Shown here one piece after another: positions 48,591-59,379 of a stretch of DNA of 64,000 bases. Source of the stretch: Bryoerythrophyllum caledonicum (lineage: Eukaryota; Streptophyta; Bryopsida; Pottiales; Pottiaceae); contig OZ020517.1 of the NCBI GenBank assembly GCA_963971425.1, positions 15,037,297-15,101,296 of the forward strand, read 5' to 3'. Each line of letters opens with the position of its first letter. Position 1 is the first letter of the stretch. A program made the translations under genes and the position numbers. Under the pieces are notes generated by a model, which was not told the DNA's origin, did no database searches, and saw nothing but the letters and a program-made list of their open reading frames with translations.

Positions 48591-50212
48591 TATGGCGAGA
48601 GAAGGAAGTAGGTTGATGGAGAAGCGCCCCCAATTTATGGATTTGGATGATGTTGGTGAAACGGTGCTTTCGTCCACCAACACGGAGTTGACGTCGGGAT
48701 CATTGAATCCGTCATCATCGAGCAGGAAGAGGTAGAAGAAGACACCAAATCCGGACATGCCTTTGCATGAGTACATGGTTGAATGTAGAGGGATTGTTGT
48801 CGAGTTTTACAACCGCCGAACGAGACAGGCATTGATGAAGAGCTATTTGGCGCACAACAAAGATAGATACCATAAGTTGACCGTTGATATGCAACACAAA
48901 ATAATGTCAAACCTTGATAAATCTGAGATTTAATGATTTCTCAGATTATTGGTTGCATTCGGAGTGATTGGACACACAAGTGACCACACTAACCACCAAT
49001 ATTGTTGCGAACTAGTGTTACGTCACGGGGAAGAAGGAGGATGGAAGAAACTGGGACATTGAGGACAACACACTTGTAGCAAAGATGAAGATGATCTAGA
49101 GCTTCGTTCAACAGTACTCTTCTTCCCGTAAGAAGAAACTCGCTTCTTGGAAAGCGACAATCGAGGACCAAATTTTGGCTCACTACGTCAGTGGAACATT
49201 CAAATGGCTTGAAAGTTGCGCTAAAGTGATTCCAATGCCAGGACAAAAAGCAGTGGGTGGCTATGGGACTGTACGGAAGGTGATGCTAACAAAATTGGAG
49301 AACATTCCAAGTTGGATTTACTTCGCCGGAAAGACTCTGATCAACACCAACAAGAGGGATAAGCGCCGAGACATCATCAACGAGGCTGGAGGGTGTCCGG
49401 TGGTGCATCTAGGGATCATTAGACTTGCGTACATCCACCCGAAAACTATCGAAGGATACACGCTCTAGTGGAATGGGGGATCTCTGGCTTCTTTTTGGTC
49501 CAAGTATGACTCAAAAGTGGACGAATCATTGCCGTTTGAACAAATTCAGACGCATCCAAATACCGGGTTGTCGATCGAAGAGCTTCAGTGGGTAAAAACT
49601 TACCTCAACAATCGACTGAACCTCGCGCTATCGTTGCTTTTCATTGTGGGGAAATGCCACGACGTGAATTATATACACAATGACCTCTCTCCATCGAATG
49701 TTTTGCTCCACTTTGATGAGTGGAAACCCAATACGGTGTACATAGGAATTTGCGATTGGGGGCTTTCTAGTCGGGTTGTGGAGAATGAGCCATCAAGGTA
49801 TGGTTATCAATTCATGGAGCAGGTTTGAGAGGAAAGAGAGCGGGGACGGTTTGTAGCACCTGAACTGTTCTATGTTTTTGGGGAGCAAGGCTCCACCAAC
49901 TCGCTTGAAGTCCTGCAACGGTCACACCTCTACTCCAAGGCAGTAGATGCATTTGCGGTGGGTTGGATTTTTTCTCGCATTTGGCAAGAAAAATGGGACA
50001 CTCAGTATTTCACCATCAAAAACACGGAGCAATATGTACACCTGAAGCTGAAATTGGAAGGCCTACGGAAAGAAGATGTGAGTGAATGGTCTTCTGTGCC
50101 AGATGTTATAGACACATTAATGAAACCCCCCCACGGCTGGACTATGCCTCTATGTTGCTACCGACAATATTTTTTGTTAATTATTTGCATTAGTTTTGCA
50201 TGTGGTGTTTAA
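48591..50212 (+). pseudogene. hAT-carried atypical protein kinase, copy 2 (decayed)
   Basis: Starts MAREGSRLMEKRPQFMDL, with a basic Ser-rich linker and a helical part (EFYNRRTRQALMKSYL) equivalent to the N-terminal part of copy 1. The kinase domain follows: GGYGTVRKV glycine loop, FAGKT, then IHNDLSPSNVLLHF (catalytic loop with HND), ICDWGLSSR (DWG in place of DFG) and RFVAPELFYVFG. The C-lobe runs to about 50190 with a frame change at a C run. Stops interrupt it near 48735, 48930, 49467 (Trp position) and 49826 (Arg position). Motif order matches copy 1 throughout, and the catalytic Asp is kept here, so this copy better represents the ancestor. Pathway and substrate unknown. Confidence 0.78.
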
Positions 50213-50544
50213 ATAGACAGTACGGCATCTTTGTAGAAGAGTATATGTACTTGGCAATTGCCATACGTCTCAATTAATCAATTTTGTATACATCCAATTT
50301 TTAATTTTTCAGCCTGGGATTTGCATTTCTTCAATCACCAATAATTGGGTATAAATATTTTCTTCACATATAATATGTCAATGCGAAGCTATCAACCTAG
50401 TGCACAGGTAAACCGCTCTAATTTAAAGTTATAAAATTCTTGCAAGACTCTATTGAAAGTTAAAATAGTACACCCTCCAAATTCCACAGTTTTCACTACC
50501 AATATACAGTAACTTTAAACACTATAATCTATTCCGTCAACGGT
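50213..50544. repeat. AT-rich repeat fragment
   Basis: About 50365-50540 matches about 24650-24840 inside the TTAA-flanked element there (shared GAAGCTATCAACCTAGTGCA-like phrase and ACTTTAAACACTATAATCTA). No gene. Confidence 0.6.
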
Positions 50545-50640
50545 TGGACGTCCCCGCCCCTGTGCTAGTAGAAGCGGAGACATCCCGGCACTGCCTCCCT
50601 CTTCCCTTTAGTCCCCACCTCTACTTAAACACGTCCATGT
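50545..50640. repeat. G/C array H (short)
   Basis: GGACGTCCCCGCCCC and diverged units between kinase copy 2 and the right terminus of hAT element 2. Confidence 0.5.
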
Positions 50641-50805
50641 CATGCGTGGCAGCGATATGGTGTCAACATGGCCGCCACGTCGCAGGTTTTTTACCTTGAT
50701 AGTAAGTCAACTCTAGGTTGACTGTATCAGACGGGCAAGACCTCTACCGGACGGGCAAATTGGACGGACGGGCGAACCGGACGTCCGTCCAGTATGACAA
50801 CCCTG

Positions 50806-51058
50806 ACTGTGGCTAACGTGGACATCCCGTGTTTTCTATGACGTTACAGTCTCTCGTGGTCACGTTTCTTTTGACGTCACCAAAAATGTGCATGTCTACG
50901 GTGACATCAACACGTTTTGTCTTTAATAGGAACACGTTTGATGCAACGTCAAACTAAATTTGAGATATTAAAGCAATTTTTTTACTAACGCTTGACATCA
51001 CAGAAAACACAACACGTAACAGCCTTGATGACACCAAAAACATGGTTTTCTTATAATG
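50806..51058. mobile_element. CACTA-like right end, copy 1
   Basis: Ends CATGGTTTTCTTATAATG at 51058, the reverse of CATTATAAGAAAACC, close to the plant CACTA-element terminus CACTACAAGAAA. The subterminal part holds repeated ACGTCA/TGACGT and CACGT motifs, typical of CACTA subterminal arrays. hAT element 2 lies directly at its left, so the hAT appears to have inserted into this element. Confidence 0.5.
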
Positions 51059-51599
51059 GGAGGGATGGAATCCCGGGGTCAACCGGGAGTTGCTGGATAA
51101 GCACCTATCAAGCTCCTACGACATATCGGAGTGCTACCGGAGTGATCAATTCATGAACAATCAGTTGAGGAGGGTGGTTGAATTTTTAAACCCAATCTTC
51201 TATCCCAACCAACGTGAAAGAATCACAACGCCGCTAGCCACAACCTAGATACAGGCATTCTTTGAAGATTCCTTTCCGGATTAGGGATTTTTGTTGGAAG
51301 AAGCATTTATGCCACAGCTCCGGGCAATTTAACAAGGTGGATGTTCTAAGACTTTCTTGACTCCATATCTCATGCATCTATATGAGCATTGTGGTTGTTT
51401 GAAATCGGAAGAAAAGAGGGTTTAGAGGCAAGGGATGGTTCCCCAAGACCATTCTCCCCGGGCCTTTTCCCAACTTACTGAAAGAAGTTTGGCGCTACCG
51501 GCAAACCAACAGGAGGCGTCATCATCCCGGTCACTCTTGAACGATAGTAGGTCATTTCGGTCTCATCGAGAAAACCCACCACCACCTCGGCCATCAAGA
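51059..51599. other. Degraded retroelement-like sequence
   Basis: Conceptual translation shows stretches such as ELLDKHLSSSYDISECYRSD and RRVVEFLNPIFYPNQRER broken by stops. It precedes the gag-like ORFs on the same strand. Confidence 0.35.
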
Positions 51600-51607
51600 A
51601 TCTCACA

Positions 51608-52357
51608 TTGGTAGAGAAAATAGTCAAGTTCTCCAAGGATGTGGCCCAAGCTGTCCAGCAAATGGAGATCGAGCTTCTAGAGGCAACGAGTCTTCAGAGG
51701 GCTCTCCGGAAGGTATTAGAAGTAGTTGACACCGGTGACATAATAACTGCAGCCCGGGAGATCCGAGAACAGTTTGCCAAAGTGAAAAAGGATCTTCGGA
51801 CATCCTAGAAGCAGCACCTTGACACAAAGGTCAAGGCACATGAGACTATGGTGGCACTAACCAAGCTACTTACTGAACAAACAAGTGCCACCATACCAAT
51901 ACAAGACCGGAGCCCAATGCGGAAGAAGAAAAGGTTTATCTACACCAATTATCTTTCTTCAGAAGATGATGATCCACCCACTAAATATCTAATGAATAGA
52001 GCGGATTCTTCATCTTCCAAAGAGTGGGGTGTAAAAATTTATAAGAGACACCGGGGTCTCCCGGTCAATCCTCTCGGGAAGGAACCGGTTGATTTTTCCT
52101 TCTCACGAATGGATTCTTTGGTTGAGTCTTCGGTAGCTATGCTTGTTGATTTGGTGGAGACTTTTTATGTATCGGTGGATACTTCCAAAATACCGGTAGA
52201 TACTTCCAATCTACTGGTAGACCGCCCGGTTGAGATTTCCAACCTTCCGGTGGATACTCTTGACCATATACTCGTGGATACTCCCAACCTTCCAATCAAT
52301 CCACCCATGGATTTACCAAAAGATAAGTCCACTCTTCCGGATAAGTCTTCTGAATGA
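51608..52357 (+). pseudogene. Gag-like retroelement ORF remnant
   Basis: Two open parts in one frame, 51608-51808 (helical, KFSKDVAQAVQQMEIELLEA) and 51848-52357, separated by a stop. The second has a basic patch (RKKKRF) and a degenerate repeat of VDTSNLPVD type. Such charged, repetitive proteins just before a putative 3' LTR suggest a retroelement gag or accessory ORF, but I recognise no diagnostic motif and see no protease, reverse transcriptase or integrase. Confidence 0.35.
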
Positions 52358-52445
52358 GCCTATGTTATATATTATTGTGAATTTTCCTATCCATTGATAG
52401 GATGTTGCTGGGTACGGTAGATTAACGCTAGGGTGGGAGTAGTGA

Positions 52446-53942
52446 TGTCGAATGGGCCCCATTGTGCACCCTGTCACTACCACTTGAGTGAATTCTCCGG
52501 CTACCTACTTTTGTTAAAGTGTGCTTTACCGGTCTCGGACCGGGAGTCTTGCGGTTTATCGGTTTAACCGGTAATCCGCCGGTGACTAGGCAACCCTCAA
52601 TTCTAGGATCTAGTTGTCGTTTCTCACCTTCTGTGATGCTAGTTTTTGAAGGGTAGCTAGCGACCTTCGTGTATTTAAAAAGCCTCAGGCTCTTGGTTTA
52701 AGTACTCTTCTCTTTGTTGCTTTGCTTGTGTCTTGCCGTCATTGCTTGTGTCTAGAGTTATTGTTGAGCTTGTGTGAGTAGGGAGGGAGGAAGTTGAGTC
52801 TTCCTAGTAGGTCTTTGCTAGGATGTGCAAGGTTGTGGCTTCTTGAATGTTATGTGGTTGAATGTTAGCTAAGGCTTTCGGAGGGTGTAGAAATCCAAGC
52901 TAGATGGTGGAATAAGATCCGAGATCTACTCCAAACCCTAGACCGGTTGGATCGGGAAGAGTTGCTTACCAGATGGGATCCGGGAAGTCCACTGCTATTT
53001 ATGATAGTATCCTTTAAGTGGGAAGTCTTTGGATTGGTAGGGAGGAGGGATGACATCCCCCCTCTTGGTACACCCGGAGAGATCCTGGCTAAGCCCGAGT
53101 TTGGAGTATTCCCAATTTTCTTCCCTTATAGTGAATGAGATCCCTTGATCCCTGTGAAAGGTTGTTGTGCTTATATGAATTACTTAGCACTAGATTGTTG
53201 TAATTCTTGTATCTTCCTTGTTTGATTCATAAGGTGTGGTTGTAGTTGTAATCCGGCTTTGCGTGAGCGGTTTACCGGGACTGTTTTCCGGTAAATTGTG
53301 AAGGCCTATAAACTAGCTGCAATCTTTTAACTCTTTTATGGTGTAGAGTTAGGTTGTGGAGATTGTGGCCTCTGGACTGCGAGAACGGAGGGCAGTGACT
53401 TTGTGGGCATTGTAAAAACATACCAGGAAACTACTCTGACGCTCAACAGAGTTTAAATGAAACATTTGTGGTTACTTGTGACCGATTACCAAGGTACCGG
53501 AGAAGCCATCCTTCTGGGTGTGCTGAGGTATTGAGTATGTATTGTTCTTAGATTTAGGAAGTTTGATAGACGATAAAAATTCCTGGAAACAATCTCGTTA
53601 GGTGGGCTCGCTTAAGGTTAATTTTGGTTAACTTTGGAAATTACAAACCACTGGACTATGACATGGGGTCGCAATAAATTGTATCAATTGTCTGGAATCT
53701 GGATGTTGATTTGCATGATCTATTACCCTCGTAAATTCTGGCTGGCCGGAGAAGCCCATGGGCCGTAAAAGGTTAAAACTTAGTCAATTGCAACTAAGTT
53801 CTACTCGCTTCTTTAATTTATCTGTTAAAATTAGTAGTTCCAAGTAGTCTGCAAGGACTCACTACACCGACGCACATGAGCACCATATAATGTTGTTAGG
53901 TACCAAATCCGGTTTCTATAGGGCCAGGTTTGGTGCATGACA
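52446..53942 (+). repeat. Possible LTR (about 1.5 kb)
   Basis: Starts TGTCGAATGG and ends GCATGACA (TGTC...GACA borders). It is preceded by a purine-rich stretch, AGGGTGGGAGTAG, and has a TATA-like GTATTTAAAAAG near 52670. No second LTR was seen in the window, so this is tentative. Confidence 0.35.
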
Positions 53943-55014
53943 CCCATATTGTGTTGAGGTGAAAAATTGGTTTGATTAAAAGTTACACATATGATAAAAT
54001 TGTTCCCAAGTGCGTTCCCTAGTGTTCACAAGGTATAATTTTAAAATGGCAAAAAACAAAAATTTGCGTTAGGTGGGGCCTCCACCATTTGACATCGAGG
54101 TCCGGATGAGAGCTCAGTCTGGTTGCATGTGTGTGTGCTTACTATCTGGGCATGCTATGTGGGTCCAAGGCCCATGTGAGCATCTCTAGTTATCTACATC
54201 ATGATGACCAAGTCTTTTGCATTACTAGTTCAACTCTTGGCATTCTTTTCTCCACAATGTTAGATTTCATGTAATTTGAGGACCCAAGTTTTCAAACTCC
54301 TTTGCCACACTTTGGTGGTACATTTGCTCATACAAAATTATTTACCTTAACCCATAAAGGACAATTTGTTCCTATGCGGGACAAATCAATTTCAGGCAAA
54401 TTCTTGAAAATCCTTTTTTAAAAGTAACCTCTTGAAATTTTTACTACTAATAGAAATACGGGATCTCTTTGCAGGGAATTTTTGAATTTTTTTTGAAATT
54501 TATAGGAAAAAATCTATGGTGCTTCAAACATAAAAAGCTCAACTCTTTTGGCAGTTGAGAAGGTACTATAGAAATGAATAGTGTTATTGTAGAGTTGGCA
54601 ATTGCACTTTTTTGAGGCGGGTAGTAGTGAAGCAAAGTTCTTGGCTACCTTCATTGTTTTCACTTGATTACTTTAAGAAATCCAACATTCAATGAAAAAT
54701 TTATAGGCTTATGAATTTCAAATGGGGAGAGTGGGCACCTCGGGCAACTCCAAAAACTTTTTCTAGAACACTCTACCAAATGTGAGATTTTCAATACTAG
54801 CAATTAGTATTATTTCCTTTCTTATTGTCAAACAAAAATCCTTGTCTTTAGTGAAATTTCGAGATGGACCCTGCAAATTGGGCACGCAATTTCAGAGTAG
54901 GAGAAAGCTCGAAGGGAAGAAGAACGATGGTAGGGAGCCCCTGGCCATAGCTGGCTAACCCAGCCATAGCTGACCTCAGCCATGGCTAGGAAACCCTAGC
55001 CATAGCCAAGTTCA
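53943..55014. other. Unassigned repeat-rich spacer
   Basis: TTAACCCATAAAGGAC near 54352 is another TTAA-type end. About 54720-54860 resembles the left part of 27802-28709. About 54935-55010 has several AGCCATAGC/AGCCATGGCT units. No supported gene. Confidence 0.4.
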
Positions 55015-55160
55015 GTGTTCGCCACCGCGGAGAGGCTGCTGCAACAACAAGGACGAGCTCAAGAATTTGCAAGTTTACACGTTAGTACCTCCTTCTCCTG
55101 TGTTTTTTTTATGCTCACAAAGGAGTTATTGACGTCTTTCCTTGATGTGATGGCGTCGAC

Positions 55161-55427
55161 GTGGCGGGTGAAGCGAACACAACGGAGGTGGAGGCTGTTG
55201 AATTCTTCTCTAGCAGCCTTTCAGAGCCCTTGGTAGGTATGACATCCCTGAATCCATTATTTGACAAGTGTACTTCCTCAAAACCGCCAGAGTTGGTACA
55301 GTTTGCGACTTCTAACCGTTTGAAAGGACAACCTCCCGTCAATCCTAACGTCATTTTGACGTCAGAGATGATAGTTTGCAACGTCGGTGACAACGAAGGC
55401 AGTACATATGATTTACCTTATGGGTGA
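55161..55427 (+). CDS. Hypothetical exon-like ORF near a CACTA end
   Basis: 88 residues, acidic at first (GEANTTEVEAVEFFSS), no known domain. A Lys/Pro-rich exon-like stretch follows at about 55600-55755 (PRRAAKTSHVVKATKQTA, PKQADLPKPP). Together they could be exons of one gene carried inside the CACTA-like element ending at 56875. Weak. Confidence 0.2.
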   Translation: MAGEANTTEVEAVEFFSSSLSEPLVGMTSLNPLFDKCTSSKPPELVQFATSNRLKGQPPVNPNVILTSEMIVCNVGDNEGSTYDLPYG

Positions 55428-55979
55428 GAGTAGCCTCCAGATGCATTTGTTTTTCACAAGGAGGTCCTATTATTTTCATGTCTGGATGTTAGATGTTGTT
55501 TTTCCATCTTATTGGGAATGTGAAGTTGTTGAGCTTTGGTAAGAATACCAATTTAGTCATCTATTGTATCAAACTCCTGAACTCACGTAGAAAGATATCA
55601 AAGCACTAGGTGAGCCATCAACCCGCCCACGACGTGCTGCAAAGACCTCACATGTTGTGAAGGCAACGAAGCAAACGGCTAAGGCAACAACAAGCAAATG
55701 CCCAACACCGAAGCAGGCTGATCTACCTAAACCTCCTCATGTACTGTCAAAGGTGACTAAGGAGTATTAATATTATTTTTTGTTTCAATTTAATTCTCAA
55801 TACAAATGAATGCAAGTGTTGAGGTAGAAATGTGCTAAATCCACATAAACAATGCTCTTCTAGAATGGAGTAGCTCGTTCACAAACTAGCGCTATGAGAA
55901 TGGCTCTTTTAATTGTGCAGGCGGGGAGTGGCAAGAAAGTTGAAGGCATTTGGAAAAAGTGAGGGGCGGCAGTGTTGTC

Positions 55980-56875
55980 AAAATTGATGTCAAGGCAATT
56001 GGCAAGTGTTTTTTTTATGTTTTAAACAACAACTGTCATTTTTTATTGTGTTAGATTAGACAGGTTTTGTATGTCATATTTGGATTGGTAGAACAGAAGG
56101 ATATATAGGATGCTTTGTGTTGTTGTAGGCAACAAATGTAGCAACGGTGTTCCACGCTTGACCACCATCTATGTTACTTGGAATGAGAAAGCCACGTTGA
56201 TGGCATGTTCATCCTCACGTCACGGCTGACAATGCTACACGTCTTCACTAACATTGTCACACATTCATCCCACGTTAAAGAGAACATCACATAGAATAGC
56301 AGTTTTTTTAAATCATGTTTAGAAAAACAACCGCAAGAACATGCTAGATGTTCATGTGAACATGAACTCCAACATGAAAAAGGTCAATGACAACATATAG
56401 GCAGAACGCGCCAACGTCATGATCAATGTCATGAACAACACAAGCATGTCAAAACGAACGTTAAAAGTAACAGCCTTGTGTGGACGAAATATGCTCTAAA
56501 AGCATGACGTCAGCTGACGTGGATTTTCCACGTTATAATTCTTTGGGTCCCAATCAACAATTATTAAATTCCACGTCACTGCCCGCTTAAAATAGAATTG
56601 GATGAAAAAAATCCCGCATGGCGCTGCCCAAAGGGAAACATAGTTAACGTGGACATGGGCCCCCCTCCACGTGGAGCCCTTTCCAAAACTTTTAAGGCCA
56701 CGTTCAATTGGATGTCAAGAGGTTGACAACCATGTTACGACAAATTTTTCGACATTTTTGGCCTGTTCATCTAGACGGATTTTAGGTGACACCAACATTG
56801 ACGCAACAACATGTTATTTTTTACGTTCAGACATGTTTTTCAACCCATTACAAAAAACACGGATTTCTTATAGTG
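55980..56875. mobile_element. CACTA-like right end, copy 2
   Basis: Ends CACGGATTTCTTATAGTG at 56875, the reverse of CACTATAAGAAATCCGTG. The preceding 700 bases are dense in ACGT-core motifs (CCACGT, TGACGT, CACGTTA). Same orientation as the end at 51058. The left terminus was not found. Confidence 0.55.
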
Positions 56876-57374
56876 TCCTCCTCTACAAAAGAGTATACAT
56901 TATGCCATACTTCTCTAGTCCATGTCGGGGGATTAGCCCGATAGACTCCCGGGTGTCCCGAGAGGTAGCAACTCCGCAGCTGCATATCCCTTTTGGAAGA
57001 TCCAAGGTTTCTTGTATAATTCCATGCAACCCATCCGGGTGAGGTCTTCCTCCAATTGTCCTCCTTTTTTAGTCCCCTCCCACTTATTAGAATCAATCTT
57101 GGAAAGCTTCAATGTTACCGGTGGAGTCATGTTGTCCGGGATGGACTAACTCCAGGATGTGCCTTGTTCACAATTCTTGCCACCTCCTTGTTGCACCCGC
57201 AACCTCCTTGCAATCTTGGTTTAGTCTCTGAATCTTCTCGCCACGGTTGTGAACCTCCTTGCACCGCCTCCACGCCTAGTAATTGCCACCTCCGTTGTGT
57301 CTAAAATTCCTCCGCCGTGATCTTCCTCAAATCCTAGTTTGCAACTTCAAACCCTAATTTGCAACTCTAAACCC
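56876..57374. other. Unassigned, retroelement-like
   Basis: Minus-strand frames at about 56848-57130 (TRMGCMELYKKPWIFQKGYA) look like a fragment of a retroelement protein, without a diagnostic motif. AAACCCTA-like boxes occur near 57340-57375. Confidence 0.25.
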
Positions 57375-57540
57375 TAGGTGGTTGCAACTCTCCTTCAAAA
57401 CCCTCCTCTTCCTCTTGTTCTCGGCCTCCTCTTCCTCTTCCTCTCCTCTCTTCTCCTTCTCCTCTCCTCTCATTCTCCTTCTCATCTTCTTCTCCTCTCT
57501 ATCTCATCTTCTTCTCCTCTCTGTCTTGTCTTCTTGTTGG
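57375..57540. repeat. CT-rich low-complexity tract
   Basis: Long polypyrimidine stretch of TCCTCTTCCTCT type. The Leu/Ser-rich open frames across it are not credible genes. Confidence 0.8.
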
Positions 57541-58559
57541 ACGTCGGCAGTCCCGGTACCCAAGCAGTACCCCCCAGGTACCCAAGTGATAACCCTACCC
57601 GGCTGATATCCGGGTTCTGTCCTGGTATCAGTTGATATTTATTTTTTATTTTATTTTATTTTCTCCTTTTTTATTTTTATCTTTTTCTTTCATATAAATT
57701 TAAATTCCTATTCTTTTGAATAAAATTGAAGTTTTCAACAACACTTCAACTAAAAAGGAAACCTAATCAATTAAACTAGAAAGAAAACTAATAAATAGTC
57801 TATCTACTTAATGAAAACTTGACTAGCTAATTTAGCTCTAAGTGGTGATTTGAACCTTTGTCCCGAAAACTTTCCCGGACACTTTCTTTTAGTTTTTCCG
57901 GGCATTAAAATTTGGTTGTTTAAAGACCCGGTTTTATCACCACTATTACACTATTTAACTAGTTAAGAATTTTTTTATTTTCACTATTTGCTATAGAATC
58001 TAATTCTATGCAATACTAACTACTTTGCTCGATATCTAAACAAAAAATCTCAATTTAACTAATTTTTTTGGTAGGGGCAACCGAGTGGGAGTTTCAGACT
58101 CCCACAATCCACTTCATGGAATTCAGTGTAGCTCGCCAATGCTTCAACCGATTTTTGTGGCGATGGTCCCAATACATGCCCATCTTTCTCCAGCTCTATG
58201 TTGCAATAACAAAATTTCATGGAGGCGGCATGTGTTGTTTGCTATTGGGATTATCTTGCCAAAACAATCCAAAAATGGACATTAAGTCTAAAAGGGTTAA
58301 GACTTATGAGCTCTTTTAACCTGCGTGAATCAAAGAGTGTTCTAGATCATGGACAACAACATCTATGCGTAGGGTACTTTTCACCTCAACCCCACTTCAC
58401 AGAAATTACTATAGATTGCTGATGCTTCCACCGATTTTTATGGCACCACTGCCAATAGATGCCCATCTTTTTCCACCTCTATGTCATAGTTTTAATCTTT
58501 AATGGAGGTGGCCTAAGTGTTTGCTATGGATATTTTTGTGCCGGAATAACCACAACATG
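57541..58559. other. Non-coding; degenerate direct repeat
   Basis: No gene. TGGTATCAG at 57623 resembles an initiator-Met tRNA primer-binding site, but no LTR border ends just before it. About 58130-58310 and 58410-58580 are diverged direct copies (shared GATGCCCATCTTT- and AAATGGACATTA-like phrases). Confidence 0.4.
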
Positions 58560-59379
58560 GACATTAGGCCTTAAAGGATTATCCCCTAAATTTCTGTAAC
58601 AATTTCACACCAGAAACGCTTCAAAATTGTTGATTCTAGTGCAATGAGTAAAGAAGGAAACAAAAACTTTCATTTTTAGTATTGACCGTAGGATCTCAAC
58701 TAAGACTTATCAAATAATATGCTCACAAAATTCCATACAATTTGACCGCCCGAATTGAAAGATTACAGTGTTTGAAGTAGAGAAGACAATTCATATTCTT
58801 CCATGTGTTGAGTGGATCAGCAGACTTTGACTTCACTTGGTGTCATAGTATTGCACTACACAAGGTCTAAATACAATACCATCATGTTAAGCATGGTAGT
58901 AGTTCCTTGTACACCAATTTTTAGAAGTAGAAAAGACGTGTAGCATATTCAAAAAAATTGTGCAAGGAGTGGAGGTTCAGATTTTATTTGCAAGGAGTGG
59001 AGGTTCAAAAATTGCCAATTCACATTATATATATTTTTGAACTAAATATGTTATAGAATGAGAACCCAAATGTTCAATTAGAAGGTTTAAGCCACATCTA
59101 TAGTAGGAAAAATAAAATGTAAAGAACATTAATATCTCTAGTTCTTATGTAGGAAAGAAGTAGTTTTTGGGTTCCTTGTCCAACAATGTGTGACCATGTT
59201 TGTATTTTTTTTACTTGGATTAGCATGCTATTTTAAACCAAGGACAAGAACTTGTTTTTGACAATATGGAAGGAAATAATATTGTTTGCTAGTATTGAAT
59301 ATCTCACATTCAATAGAATGTTCTAGTAAGAGTTTTTGGAGTTGCCCAATGTGCTCGCTCTCGCAAAGTTTTGCTTTAA
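58560..59379 (-). mobile_element. TTAA-family element, inverted relative to 27802-28709
   Basis: Right border TTTAACCCTTAAATGCCC at 59376. The inside matches 27802-28709 and about 23400-24227 in shared order. The left border near 58577 is mutated (TATCCCCTAAA). Confidence 0.6.

Larger units (their letters stand above)
38821..50805. mobile_element. hAT element 2 (12 kb) with broken transposase, RING cargo and kinase cargo
   Basis: Termini CAGGGTTGTCATAA at the left and TATGACAACCCTG at the right, with a near-perfect 8-bp duplication. Subterminal GGACGG repeats lie at both ends. A hairpin GTCAACTCTAGGTTGAC at 50706-50722, 83 bases from the right end, corresponds to the hairpin 85 bases from the left end of hAT element 1. 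Contents from left: transposase remnant (minus), cargo gene copy 1 (minus), cargo gene copy 2 with RING finger (minus), kinase copy 2 (plus). Each is separated by G/C arrays with GACGTC. A fragment of the dispersed AT-rich family sits at about 44930-45538. All genes are decayed. It appears to be inserted in CACTA-like DNA. Confidence 0.8.

Noticed and set aside
57623-57631. Primer-binding site for initiator-Met tRNA
   Set aside because: TGGTATCAG matches only nine bases and no LTR border precedes it.
57378-57635. Leu/Ser-rich 85-aa ORF
   Set aside because: Spans a CT-rich low-complexity tract; not a protein.
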